A DNA stretch of 64,000 nucleotides. Origin: Haliclystus octoradiatus (lineage: Eukaryota > Cnidaria > Staurozoa > Stauromedusae > Haliclystidae). The position numbers were made by a program, and so were the translations under genes. Positions 44,881-59,400 of the stretch are shown here, piece after piece; positions within the stretch are counted from its first letter, which is position 1, and each line of letters starts with the position of its first letter. Below the pieces are notes generated by a model. It had not been told where the DNA came from, did no database searches, and saw only the letters and a list, made by a program, of their open reading frames with translations. The DNA lies in contig OU744449.1 in the NCBI GenBank assembly GCA_916610825.1, positions 18,073,344 through 18,137,343 of the forward strand, given 5' to 3'.

Positions 44881-45871
44881 TTGGTTGATGGCCCACTGAA
44901 TTCAATTCGAGTTCAACTACAGCATAATTTGATTCAGCTGAGGTTAGGAATCTCGATCCGCACTGTATTGATCTCCATTTGTCTTCATGCTTTTGTAACA
45001 TGGCGTAACCCAAACCGTTACGCCTTGAGGCATCGGTGTGTAAGGCTGTAGGCAAATTTTCATCAAAATGTGCCAAGATGGGTGTTGAAGTTAATACCTT
45101 TTTGGTGTGTTCGAGAGCTATTTGACAGTCAGATGTCCATTGGAAAGCATTTTTGGTACTAAATAATCTACGAAGGGGTGCTATTACACTTGCCAATTCT
45201 GTGCTGAAGTCAGTAAGTTGATTTACAAGTCCAACAAAGGCACAGAGCTCAGTAATATTAGTCGGCGCTGGAAGGAATGAAAATGCTTTTTAACTTTTTG
45301 TCATCTGCTGCGATCCCATCTTTTCCCACGATGTAGCCAGCAAAAGATACATTTGGTTGACCAAATACAAATTTTCAGGGTTTAAGATAATCTTGTTGGT
45401 TTTACAGCGGTCTAAAATTGTTTTAACATGTTGAATATGACCCATCAAATGTAGCATCATGAACAAGAATATCGTCTACTACTTTTGATACATTGAGTAT
45501 ATCTTTCAAGGCGTCAACACCTCTTTTGCAGTATACGTCACCAACGCTGATCAATCCCATTGGAGCGCTTAAGAACTTATATAGGCCAAATGGAATGATA
45601 AATGTAGTGAGAGATTGACTGTCTTGGTGAAGCGGCATTTACAAATAGCCTGATGTGGCATCAAATGTAGTAAAACATTTTGATTTGTTAGAAATATCAG
45701 CAACAACATCTTTCGATGACTTGAATGGATGCGTTGGCGTTTAACAAATTTAGTCAGACGAGTGAAATCGACGCATATACGTGGTTTACCATTTGATTTA
45801 GGTACAACGACCATGGGAAAAACCCATTCAGATAGCTCGTCAATTGGTTGGATTGCACCTTTATGCGTCAT
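44880..45871 (-). pseudogene. Gypsy-2 reverse transcriptase and RNase H
   Basis: SEWVFPMVVVPKSNGKPRIC then VDFTRLTKFVKR (45830-45740), TFIIPFGLYKFLSAPMGLIS (45600), ILNVSKVVDDILVHD (catalytic box reads VVDD), PLRRLFSTKNAFQWTSDCQI and LHTDASRRNGLGYAMLQKHE (RNase H), SAESNYAVVELEL. Two frame breaks. Confidence 0.85.
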
Positions 45872-46020
45872 TTCTTTTAACAGTTGTTCAACTTCACCAC
45901 GTCATGCGTACGGTATTGATCTAGCTGTGTATAACGCATATGTTTGAGCATTTTCTTGAAGCTCAATCTTCATTGGCTCGCCTTCCATTGAGGAAAGCTG
46001 TTCTTTTGATGAAAATACAT

Positions 46021-46305
46021 CTACGTATTCTTTAAGCAGATGAGCCTTGATGGTTTAACAGTCGTTGGTATCATCAGATGCGCTTGTAATTTAGTAGGGA
46101 GCGGATATGTTGCTGACAACAGATTGAATGCTTTGCAGGTTGACCAGGACAATGTAGAGCCAATAATGTCAGGACTGACAAAAAATGTTATGGATCTGCT
46201 CTGTCCTTCAAATTCGACTTGTGCTGGGATTGTACCAAAGCACTCAATGGCGTTGCCGTTTGCAGCTACAATGTCTGGATTCTCTGACTGTTGAATATCC
46301 ACCAA
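46021..46305 (-). pseudogene. Gypsy-2 protease region
   Basis: IECFGTIPAQVEFEGQSRSI..FFVSPDIIGSTLSW has the strand-turn-strand form of the segment after the Gypsy active site. The D-T/S-G triplet itself is not clear, so it is read mainly from position between gag and RT. Confidence 0.55.
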
Positions 46306-46399
46306 GCATATATTATTTTTTGCTGAAACTTCCCAAATTAGGATGCATCAACACAAGTGTCAGGTAATGCACTTGTGGGGAGTTTAAGCAGCGATTTTT

Positions 46400-47364
46400 A
46401 TGATATTATAATATCTATTGTTGATGCTTTTGAAGCCTGATGTAGAGTTTGAATAGAAATTGCTCTAGTTTCGACTTTGTCTGTCTTGAGGTCAAACCAG
46501 CAATTGCGAAAGTGTCCGCTACATATAGCATCTTTGGCTTTACAACGTTGCGGGTCATTGTGTGCTCGACCGCAACATCTTCCGCATGACTTCTTGTCAG
46601 TATATGCTTGTTGATCTTTCATATCACTCCTGGGTGTTGACGACTTGGCTTGCTTTTGGCTTTGACCTTTATTCATAATGTGTCCATTTCTGCTACTAGC
46701 TTGGTTGAATTTCATCATTAATTATGCCGGAAATAATTATTGTAGTTAAAACTTTGTCTTGACATTGTTTCTCGTGACAGTGAGTACATGGATCGGTTTG
46801 ATCATATAATTCTCTCAAACGTACATAAAAATCGTTGAGATTTTCACCGTATTTTGGGGCACATCTATCAAAATTGACACAAAGTTCATTGATGTTCCCT
46901 TCTTGGTCAAAATAGGTGTGAAGGCGATCCAGAATTGCATTAATTGTGAAACCTGACCAATCATGTAATTCTACGACATATTTGATATGCTTCATTATAT
47001 CAGTTGAAATGCATCCTTCCAGGCGGATGTGTTGCTCTTGAAGTGGGCGTTGGTCAATCATTTTCACTATTTGAAAATTATTAATTTTTTTACGCCATGC
47101 CCGAAATTTAATTAAATTGAACTCTTTAGTCAAAGGTTCAGATTGTGCTGAGGTATCAACTCTTTGATGTTGATGTGAAGGTGGATGGTTTTTTGATGGT
47201 TTTTTGGCTTGAGAGCTACTTAGTGGAAGTTAAATAGCTGGCGTCACAACGGTGAACGTTTGAACGTCAACGTCTTGTGGTTCAGAGCTTGATGGCTGGT
47301 CGTTCTTGGACGCTGCAGTCGGTGTAATGAATGCACCAAAAGCGTTAGTTAAATCAGCGACCAT
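46400..47364 (-). pseudogene. Gypsy-2 gag
   Basis: Starts MVADLTNAFGAFITP at 47364. FRAWRKKINNFQIVKMIDQ and LRELYDQTDPCTHCHEKQCQ lie in the capsid part. Knuckle-like SCGRCCGRAHNDPQRCKAKD then CSGHFRNCW near 46540. One stop near 47230 and frame changes. Confidence 0.75.
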
Positions 47365-47378
47365 GCGTTAAAATAATA

Positions 47379-47582
47379 TGTCGAGAGTGAAATTGAAGGC
47401 TGCAGAATATAGTTTTGAATGGCAAGCTTCAGGAATGTTTCTTCAAGAAATCACCTTGATTATATAATATACTGGTTGCATGTAGCAACGTACAACGAAT
47501 ACCTGATTCCCTCCATGTCGGGATCTCTCCCTAGCTGGCGGAGAGGCGACATCGTTGAGAGGCTAGGTCTAATATCTCTACA
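47379..47582 (-). repeat. Gypsy-2 5' LTR
   Basis: 47457-47582 matches the 3' LTR at about 85-90%. The inner half is diverged, so the inner border at 47379 is a guess from length. No clear primer-binding site follows. Confidence 0.6.
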
Positions 47583-47587
47583 CCAAC

Positions 47588-48492
47588 CTTCAAATGGTGT
47601 TTCGTTATTCGCCGCTGCAGGAGAACGATTAATTACATAACTAGCTGCTTCCGCCCAAAACGTTTTTGGTAAGCCCGATTGTTGAAGCATTGCTGTAGCG
47701 CGTTCTACTAATGTGCGATTCATACGTTCCTCTATCCCGTTATGTTGATCCCCTTGTTTTTACAAAAGGTTTCAAATTCTTTTGAAATATATTCTCCACC
47801 GTTGTCCGATTAAATAATTTCTATTGTATGTCCTATGAACTTCTCTACCTCTGCTGCAAATTCTTTAAATTTCGACAGACCAAGCATCATTTTTGTGTTT
47901 CATAAAATAAACTGTAGTATATCTGGTCTTGTCGTCAATAAAAATACTTCGAGCCAGCGTGTGGTTGCGTTTGCGTTGGTCCACAAACATCGATAAATAC
48001 GTGATTTAAATAGTTTTACTTCTATCTTTAGATGTCTTACAATATTTGCATCTCGTCTGCTTACTGCTTTCCCTGTGCAAGTGCTTCGCAATCTTTTTCA
48101 AATGTTTCATTTTCTGAATATATAATCTCATTGACAAGATCATTGTTTATTAATTGCATTAGATGATCCTTTCCAAGATGACCAAAGCGTTCGTGCCAGA
48201 AATTAGGAGAACATTTTTCATCTGTCATAGCTAAGAAAGTACCATTTATTGAGCTAGTTTGTGATACGCATATATTGTCCATAGTGTGATACGCATAGCT
48301 TTGTTGTGTCTCGTCCCTATCTGGGATATTCTTCCAGACGATATTACAAGCATTTGTCTCCTTGAAACTTTACAGAATGTCCCTTTCTTGTAATTGCTGC
48401 GACTGACACAAGGTTGCGTTTTAGTTTGGATACATATAAAAGCTCACCTAGTTGAAAAGCGAAAACGTCCTTGTCTCTCTGGATGTTGACAG
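47588..48492 (-). pseudogene. Copia pre-integrase and integrase, part 1
   Basis: ELLYVSKLKRNLVSVAAITR (48440 region), NFWHERFGHLGKDHLMQL (gag-pre-integrase H..H..), SDNGGEYISKEFETFCKNKG (second catalytic Asp region) and RTLVERATAMLQQSGLPKTFW, then NETPFEG at the Gypsy-2 junction. Several stops. Confidence 0.82.
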
Positions 48493-48707
48493 TAAGGGAC
48501 CGCTCATTATTTATGACCGGGGTTGGGACCGAAGAGATTGGGGTTGGGTAAATAAAAATTATTGTCAAAAAAGGTTGGGTAAACAAAAAAATGATGCAAT
48601 GATATCACTAGTTCCATTTAAAATACAAAGAGGAATCATTTTCAGCTCTCATTTTCATGTAAACCAGCAATTTTGGCAGTTAGCTTGAAACAAGAACTTC
48701 CATGTTC

Positions 48708-50576
<1,869 letters not shown>

Positions 50577-50769
50577 CAATTTTGGCAGTTAGCTTGAAAC
50601 AAGAACTTCCATGTTCTTGTGCAAGTAGTATCAAGAACAAAGCACCTCGATATTTTACTTACGGTTGGGTAAACAAATTTTTGACGTTCAGTATGATTGG
50701 ATAAAAGGAATATATAGTTGAAAATTTGGAGCTCTTCGGCCCCAACCCCGTTCATAAATGATGTCCCTA

Positions 50770-50952
50770 ACAATACCTTGGCAAACGCCTTGATTGTGCT
50801 ATTGTCCCCTAAACGGATCAGTAAAGGTTTAGTAAATGCTATAAAGTTTAGTAAACAGTTTTTATTAAAAGTCATGTGCTTACTTTCCCCAGAATCTATG
50901 CACCAGTTCATGTTCTTACCTATTGCAGCAGCAGTATTGGCTTCCAATACAT
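50770..50952 (-). pseudogene. Copia protease
   Basis: NMNWCIDSGESKHMTFNK carries the Copia W-x-x-D-S-G-A box (A changed to E), followed by LLIRLGDNSTIKAFAKVL. The reading continues at 48492 after the inserted MITE. Confidence 0.8.
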
Positions 50953-51556
50953 TGTAGTGACAGTTATCTACGTCACAACTGTACTATAATTAGCGACATA
51001 AATGTATTGCTAAATAGATAATTATCGACATGATGAAGTCGAAAGTATTTTATTACAACTTTACCAAGCAAAGCAACTAGTATTATTTGAGTATCCCTTC
51101 TCTATCTTTAACACTGCTACATTGGTGACCCCGCAAGAACACACAAATCAAACTATATTTTTAGCTTTTTAATATCAACAACAATTTGTCAACATGTCAG
51201 TTCCTTCAACATCAACAACAAATAACGTCACTCCTACTCAAATGTATGGTTCAATTGCTGATCAACCAATCTCGTATATTCACGCTATTGCTCATAAGTT
51301 ACTTGCTTTCTGGCCAAACGATCCTGCTTTATGGTTTATGCAAGTAGAAGCCCATTTTGCAACCCATGGCACAATAAGTGTCGATGCAACCAAGTATAAT
51401 TGCGTCGTTGCTGCATTAACACCATCAATTGCTAGCAAAGTCAGAGAAATTATTGCTTCTCCTCCTACCGCTGATAAATACCACAAGCTAAAGCTGGCAT
51501 TAATCGAGCGAACATCGCTCTCCAACAACCAGCGTATCCATGCCTTGCAGGCGAAA
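50953..51556 (+). mobile_element. Ty3/Gypsy fragment 3: LTR, primer site and start of gag
   Basis: LTR 50953-51121 (tgtagtgacag ... cactgctaca), then tggtgaccccgc at 51123-51134, a form used as tRNA primer-binding site in several Gypsy lineages. The gag start MSVPSTSTTNNVTPTQMYGS follows from 51194, with LLAFWPNDPALWFMQVEAHF and LIERTSLSNNQRIHALQ. The match stops at about 51556, where Copia gag/protease resumes in the opposite orientation. Confidence 0.82.
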
Positions 51557-51679
51557 ACTGCTACAACATCATCATCGCTGTCATCATCTGCGTCCGTAGC
51601 GACACTCACGCTAGGCTTAATTTTCCCTTTTATGCTGCTTTCCTTAGTTTTAACCCTCTTTTTACTTCTGCAATCATAA

Positions 51680-52380
51680 GCCCAATGGACATTTTTCCCA
51701 CAAATATGACAGTTCCCCTTCTTTTTGAAATCGTTTGTGTATAATGCATCTTTCATATCGTCTGTTTCCTTGATAATAGAAATAACAGTAGTACTCTTTT
51801 AAATTTTCTTTCTCTTTTGTTCTTCATGCAATAATCTTCCTTTAACATCTTCCCAGTTTAGTCTATCCTCCTCTATATTTTCTAGTGCCGTTATTAGATT
51901 GACATATAAGATTCAGGGAGACTCCCGAGTAACGTAATTGAAAAATCGCCTTCCTCAGCAGCTGCTCCAAATGCTTCCAGTTTTTCGGAAATCATGCGCA
52001 TTTTGTTGATGTGATCGAGCATGCTCTCTTCGTCGCGCATAGTTTCCGTGAAAAATCTCCTTCCATGAAATAACTTTTGGCTTGGAGAATATTTCTTTCA
52101 TAATGATTTTGCTGCTTTTCCCATGCATCGTTTGGAGTTGCAGAATGCAGATTTCCTAACATGTATTAGCTGGTAGCTAGTGACAGACAGATTGCCGCAA
52201 GAGCTTTCTGTGAGCGACGCGACGCCTAAAGTCATGTTTGGCTGCATCTGTTGTGTGGTCTTCAGTATCAGTAGCACTGACGATTTCCCAATAATCGTTA
52301 CTGATTAGGAACATTCTCATTTTGAATTTCCAATTATGGTAATCAATTCCATCAAACTTTTCCATTTTATATTCCTTTTC
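51680..52380 (-). pseudogene. Copia gag
   Basis: MEKFDGIDYHNWKFKMRMFL starts the Copia-type capsid (residue W of Y-H-N-W). LLGSLPESYVNLITALE near 51930 and the CCHC knuckle CHICGKNVHWAYDC at 51715-51680 follow. Stops and frame changes between. Confidence 0.8.
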
Positions 52381-52612
52381 AAACAGTTGCCATGACAAAC
52401 ACGCAACGCTTTGACCAATTGAATATAGATTTATTCTGACAATAATATAATAATATGTATAGCTCCTTGCTAGCGACCTTTGCCCATAACTGATAAAAGC
52501 CACTATAAATATGAACGAAAGTAACTCAAAGATAAGAAAGGATAGCTGAGGATTAACCAACACACCATCACTGAGACTATACTGACAGGATCTAATCATG
52601 TAATATTACAGA

Positions 52613-53322
52613 GAGTTTAATGAAGTGCAAACACGAATAGCATATATTACGAATAGATTATTAATTACAATGTATACGTCACTAATTATTCCAATTATTT
52701 CAACAGAGTCTGCATTTTCCTTTTGTTGATCTTTTTTAAATTTCAGAATAGAATTGAGATATTTAGTACTCCATTTTTCCGGAATAAAAAAGGGGCAATG
52801 AATTAATTTTGGGGCAATGGGGCTTTGAATTCTCCCATTTTATAGTCGATTATCATACATCATACAAAAAGTAATTTTTCAGAGATAACACAAGAATAGA
52901 TTAGATTATTGGGATTACAGTACTATAAGTTGAGAAAAGAAACATAAATCGGCATATTATAATTGGGGGTCAAAAACTCCCCTATATTTTGTAACTAATA
53001 TACATTTTCGGAACACTCCCTTCTGCTGAATTTTCTTTAAATTCATGTCCTTTATGTAGAAGTATACTTCAAAGGTGATGGTGAAAAGAGATTGGGGGGT
53101 ATCAAAATTATTTTCTTGATTTATTGATATATTCTTCTAAAGATCCGGTCGACCCCCTAAACCAATTAGGGGATTTGTTCCTAAACTCTCTGACCCTCTC
53201 TGGAACAGCTGGAGCGTGATAACTTTCTGGGCTAACTTGGCCATGGTTTTGTTCGGTGTTGTTGAGACCACATGTCGTATATAGATCACTTGTTATACTG
53301 TTAAACTGTAGCTCTGATTAAA
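52613..53322 (+). promoter_or_regulatory. Upstream region of ADSL
   Basis: 710 bp between the nested Copia complex and the ADSL start. It must contain the promoter and 5' UTR unless an upstream non-coding exon exists. I see no convincing TATA box or CpG-rich core, and no coding signal. Confidence 0.35.
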
Positions 53323-53460
53323 ATGGCTACCGAGCAGCAGCGTTATGCGAGTCCCCTTACTGGTAGATATGCTAGCCATGAGATGGCTTACAACTTTTCA
53401 GATGAAAAAAAGTTTTCAACTTGGAGGAAAATGTGGTTGTATCTTGCTAAAGCTGAAAAG
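53323..53460 (+). CDS. adsl: ADSL exon 1
   Basis: 46 codons from the start Met to LAKAEK, donor gtaaaa. The exon border after A-E-K/Q matches the known first border in animal ADSL genes as far as I recall. Confidence 0.93.
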
Positions 53461-56400
53461 GTAAAATTAGAGACTATTATCGAAGTTGACAAGGACCTTA
53501 GTCTGGGGGCCTGGACTGTTTACCTCTCTGGATAAATAATGTTTTAAATGTATCTTTTCACTTTTAATAAAGGCGAACCAGTAAGATATTCATTCTTTGA
53601 GCAGGAAATTGGCCACGGCACTGTGGTCCCTAGCCGGCTAGGCCTACTTTACGAGGCCCAGATAGTCCTATAGTATAAGAACAATATGGACCGGTGTCTG
53701 TAACTAAACTTGCGTGCGTGCGTGCTGCGTGCTTTTCAGGAAATACGGTATAATTTATCACCTTTTTGTAATACGATTTTTGTCTCGATGTTATGAAAAA
53801 GTTCTGGTATGGCTAAATTTTCAGTCGTAATTGACGGGGACTCTACTCGGACAAACTTACTTAATTTATTAATAATCTGATTTATTAAACATTCATTGAC
53901 AGCTATAACGTTTTATGATATTACTGCCTTTTTAACATACAGTAACATATTATAGCCTACCAATTTTAAATTAAAAATTGAAAGCATTTTTTTTTTTTAA
54001 TTTCAAGGCAATATATGTATCACATTGATTGGGATGCACCGGAATGCTATCTCGGCTGTGGCCGAAAAACGAAAATGCCGGTATTACTTCAGCCGAATGC
54101 CGGAATTTTTGCCGAAACGGAATTTCGGTGCATCCCTACACATTGATGATACATACTTTCTTAGAATTTATTCTGACTTGTTAATAGATAAGGGCCGATA
54201 AACCCTGTCGATAGACATTTCAAAACCTTCTAACCCCTACAAATAATTGCGTTTTCGTTTCAAGGATTTCCTGCCAAATCACGGTCAACAACTCATGGAA
54301 AATCCTTTGCTACGGCTTACGTTATAATCTCTTAATAATTTAATTAAATCTGGAACTCGGTGTGTAATAAAGTCCCTGTCAATTACGACATGACAGCGAC
54401 TGCCAAATTTAGCCAAGGTAAGAACTTTTTCCATAACATCGTGATGCTAAAAATCGTAAGCGGAGGTCGTAGTCAAGAGGGTGATAAATTATGACGTATT
54501 TCCTGAAAAAGCACGCAGTCACAGAATAAGTTACAAGTTACAGACACCGAAAATGACGAAGGTTTGCACATTTTTCTCATCTTTCTTCATATCACTCTTC
54601 AAATTGATGATATGTTGATATTTCGGCTTACTAAGGTTTGCGAAACGAAACAAAACGAAATGAGATTCATTTTATTCAAGATATCAATAAATGATGGCTT
54701 ATGGTATTTTGCGGAACAGAACAGAATTGGTAATATGCCGAACGGAATATAAGATTTAGTATTTTGCGGAACGAAATATGAGAAATTAGTAATTTGCGGA
54801 AAGGAATATGAAAAATTAGTAATTTGCAGAACCGAATATGAGAAATTAGTAGGCTAATATGTGGAAGGGAAAATGAGAAATTGATAATTTGCGAAACAGA
54901 ATGAAAAAAATTTGTAATTTGCGGAATGAAATTTTTATTCAGTAATATTCAATTATAAACATGAATTGACGGATAATTCCTAGTTAAAAACTACGATTCA
55001 TCGGAATTGCATTCGAAATGTTATTTTGACGAAGGTTAAGAACTTTTGAACGAATGCCGTGATAACTTGGGCAATTCTGTCACGTCTTTCATCTGATTGT
55101 CGCACGTTTTCCGTCAAAATTTCAACATATTCCTATCACTTTTATCGTCTCTATGCTAAACAGCTTCTAATTCAATCACATCGTATATCCACCTTGCACA
55201 TTTTACACAGTCGAGTGCCGATGATTATTTGTTTGGAGAGATGAAGCTCTAAACGTTTGGATTTATTGGTAATCTATTATAATAATTTGGCTAGTTATTC
55301 AGAATATAGAAATCTGTTATCTAAGTAATAGTAATGAATCGAGACATGAAACAATGCTAACAGGTAAACAAGTGGGCGATGCCATCGTGTCTGACTGACA
55401 CATCGGAAGATATTTTCGAATAGGGCATGAACATTTGTAAATTTATGCTAAGTGCTGGCATAGAGAAGAATGAAATCACTCTCATCATCATGTTCTTAAG
55501 ATATTATACTTCACAAATACTATTCATTTTATTAAATGCTTTCAAAATATATAAGGCAATAAACAAATGTATCTGACTGGTAAGCCTTTGTGTCTGACCG
55601 ACCTCTCCGAAGCAGTTTGTGTCTGACTGACATAACTTGACATAAACACAAGTACTGGTAGGCCTAATATACTTTTATTAAAACTTTTTATATATTCATT
55701 CTAAATCTATAATCATCATGTAATGTAAATTGCCTGTTCTTTTTGTTCAAACTGTAACACACATATAGATAATATTCTAAACAACATGGCCAAGTGAACT
55801 GCCATTCCCATTTCGCATGCGATAAAATAGTTAACGCACATGACTAGGCCCAAGTATTGACGACAGCGAATCACGTGGTGTGAAGTGCCCACAACAACAG
55901 GATGGCGGTCAAACAGCTTCTTTGATTATATGATCCTTACTGCATAATCTTTGAAATGCTGACTCTTGCGCTTACATCGAACCTGTCCGTATGAATATTT
56001 TCTGTCAGTCAGACACGCAGATTTAAATTATTACGCTGAAGAAAAAAGCATTATTTCCCATTTACAAATATGCAAATTAGCTATTTTCTGCTTTGCTTAT
56101 GAAAGAGTTTTGCGATCAAGTGTCACGCGGTGGAGTAAACAAAACATTTGGGACTTTTTCGTGTTTGACTGACAGCGACCCGAAGTGATCGAAACATTTA
56201 TTACGGAAAAAACTTCTGCCTCATGTTTGTGTCTATGCTTTATAATTTCAAGGTAAAATGCACTCATTATTCTTTATTTTTACTACTTAATAATACAAAC
56301 CAAATGAATTCATATCGATGTTTGATGTAATTTTGTTAGAAAATCATGAGAAGAAAAACGCAAATTTCATGTTTTTGATTGTTGTTGTTTTCATATATTC

Positions 56401-59400
56401 ATGAGCAGCCAACTCAATGCTCTCTCTAATACATTAATTTTATCCATATCGAGGTCTATAATCTCAGTCAAACATATATATAATGATGGTACAAGTATCT
56501 ATCTTGAAGAAAACAATTGATTTTTGTCTGAATTCCTTGCTGAACGCTTGTAAAATTTTTTGTTTCACTTCTGATGGAATCAATCAAGTGGCTGATTAAT
56601 TACAGAAGACAAAGTGCAAAGGCGTAAAACGCTGATCAGCTGATTGGTGTTGTGATTCTTACTCAGATGCTTTGTCATCAATGTTTCTAATTATTTTGTA
56701 TCTATTTGGTATTATAAAATCATCGAATGTGATACTGATCGCTGATTGGTTATTGTTGATGTTTGTGTCAGGCTGCGTACAATCATAAAATTACGGCTTT
56801 TGGCTTGAAGCCCCAAAACGAAACAGTTTAGTAACAAAAACAAAGTGGCGTTCATATCTGAAGAAAAGCTTAAATTGATAGAGCGCTTAAAAATAGCCTT
56901 CAAATTAAAATTAACAACACAAAACACAATAAATTTGAAACAAAATCATAGATTAAACATTAACCTGTCAAATTCCCTTGTAAAATAAAATTTCTGTTTG
57001 TAGTTCATAGTAGGCTACAGCAGTTTTGTTTTGTTGATAAACGCCAAAGATACGATACGATAAATTTCAGTATTTCACTGTTTAAAGGCATAAACGCATA
57101 GGATCCTGTACACGAATACCTGAATAATACTTTATCTTCTACATTAATAATGTATTCAGACTTAACCAATGTTTTTTTGTGATTATTATCAATCTATTTT
57201 ATTCCATTTTTATAACTTGTCGTAGCTTTCTTCAAAAAGCACAGCAGCGTGTTTCTATTGAAAATCTGTGCTCGTTTTAGTCTTTACAATGACGTCATTT
57301 TAGGAGAATTTAGATATGATCATTATTTTGAGCTTTGCAATGTCAAAATAAACAGGTTATTGATTTTATAAAGCAAATAGTAAACGGTTATCTGCGTTAA
57401 GTACTATGATACAAACACTTTGGGTGCTATGACACATTCAAGAGGCCAAAATCACTCGCCTGGTGGCTCGTGATATCTTAAGCCTCTTCCATGTCTCATT
57501 ATGCACCCAGTGTGTTCTTATCAGAGTACACAAAACTCTGCACCGTTTTCTATTATTTAAATTGAAATGATGTGAAATAGTTAAATAACGACAAATTAAC
57601 CACAACAATTTTGCTATTGATTTCAATCGGTTAGAAGTGGAGATTTGATGATTTGTCCTTGTATTATATATTTCAATAGAACTATCTCTAAAAGCATCAT
57701 AGGGGAATATATCAAGATTTTGAAAGGAGAGACTTTTACTTCCTCAATTTAAATCGTATCACTTGATATCATTCTTAGACATGTATCGTATTTAATTTGG
57801 AAATGGAATTTGTAAACAAATATCAAATCAGTATTTCATTTCTAATTTTGATGGCAATTTACATCAACAACGATATTTCATATTGAAAAAAAGATACACC
57901 GTTGTAATTTTCAAACTCAAGTACATAATCTATAAGATTATCATTTCAAAGGGTTTTCCCATCTATATAATTGAAATCAGAGTGTAATGTATTCTAGATT
58001 TCCTGTAATTGCCAAGCTTCGACAAATATATCATTCATTCATTCAGTGTTTATTTGTTTCTTTTTCAGAAACTCGGTGTTGAAATAACAGATTATCAAAT
58101 AAGTGAGCTGGAAAAAAACATTATGAACATAGATTTTGAATTGGCTGCCAAAGAAGAAAAGGGAACACGCCATGACGTAATGGCACATATTCATACATTT
58201 GGTAAATGTTGTCCTTCTGCTGCACCTATCATTCATTTAGGGGCTACATCTTGTTTTGTTGGAGATAATGCTGTAAGTCAAGTCATGTGTATTTCTATTA
58301 TTGAGACTACCCACTGGACACACCAATGTTGGAACAATGTTAGTCCAAGGTTGAAATGAATGTTGTTCCAACGTTGGTGAAACAAAAGCTTAACGTTTGA
58401 TCTGCACAGTGGGACAACGTACGGTAACTGATGGTGGAACAACGTTGGATGCCGACATAACTACGATGCAACCAACACAGATCCAACCCTAATCAAGCCT
58501 CAACAGTACACTGTTTATTATAAAGACCTAATGGTCTTACTTTCGGGCCCTCCAGGCCATAACTTGGCCGCAGTGTGACATGAGCCCGCTGCACTGAGAT
58601 CGTGAAAACAACAAAGTAATTTGAATAAAAGAAAATTTTATAATATAAAAATGTTTATCAAAATGATTTAGTACATGTTCAAATAAAACAAATATGCATT
58701 AGATAACTACAGTAATGTTATAACATGTACATTAGTATTGTTTGTACCAAGACTGTGCTGTTGCTTGAGTTTAATATCTTTTTTCGCTTGAATCATGTCG
58801 ATATGGGCTGTCCTCGTTAAACAGTTTGATTTGCTTCTAATTCTTCACGTTCACCATAACAGACAATTCTAATGGATGGAAGTAATGATAATTATGATTA
58901 GTCAATTAATAAATATTGAAACGATAACCTGAAGAGGAAGGTAATATTATTAATCATTAGGCTAGAAACAATAATATAACACTGCCTCAATCGCACGGCT
59001 TCTAACCTTTGACTGAAGCGAATATAGTCTTTCAATATCAATATCAGAAGAGTTACTCCCGTATTTCTACGAAACATAAGCCTAGAGGAAGTAATGATAA
59101 ATAGTTTACAGCCGGCAAATCAAGACAATAAAAAGATTTATATCTAAAAAAACCGTAAGAGTTTGTAGCGAAATCATTTGCCTATATACTTTATGTGTTT
59201 ACCTCGACGAGCGATCCTGGTATCAACATTTCAAAAATGACATCAATTCTCTACTTAAATGTGCAGGTACCATAGACAATTATAGGCAACGTCTTCATTA
59301 TCCCATATGATGAACAGGATAGCCTAAAAATCATGAAATGTTTCGAGTAATATGAAACTAAAAACAGCGGCGCTATGAATGGAGTAAGACATAAAAATAA

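Larger units (their letters stand above)
43705..47582 (-). mobile_element. Ty3/Gypsy retrotransposon 2, inserted in Copia
   Basis: Starts TG (43705) and ends CA (47582) on the + strand, with a perfect 5-bp duplication ccaac at 43700-43704 and 47583-47587. LTRs 43705-43911 and about 47379-47582 are alike over about 125 bp nearest the outer 5' edge but strongly diverged in the other half. The polypurine tract on the - strand is next to 43912 (aaaaagggagg). Gag, protease, RT, RNase H and integrase are present but broken. Confidence 0.92.
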
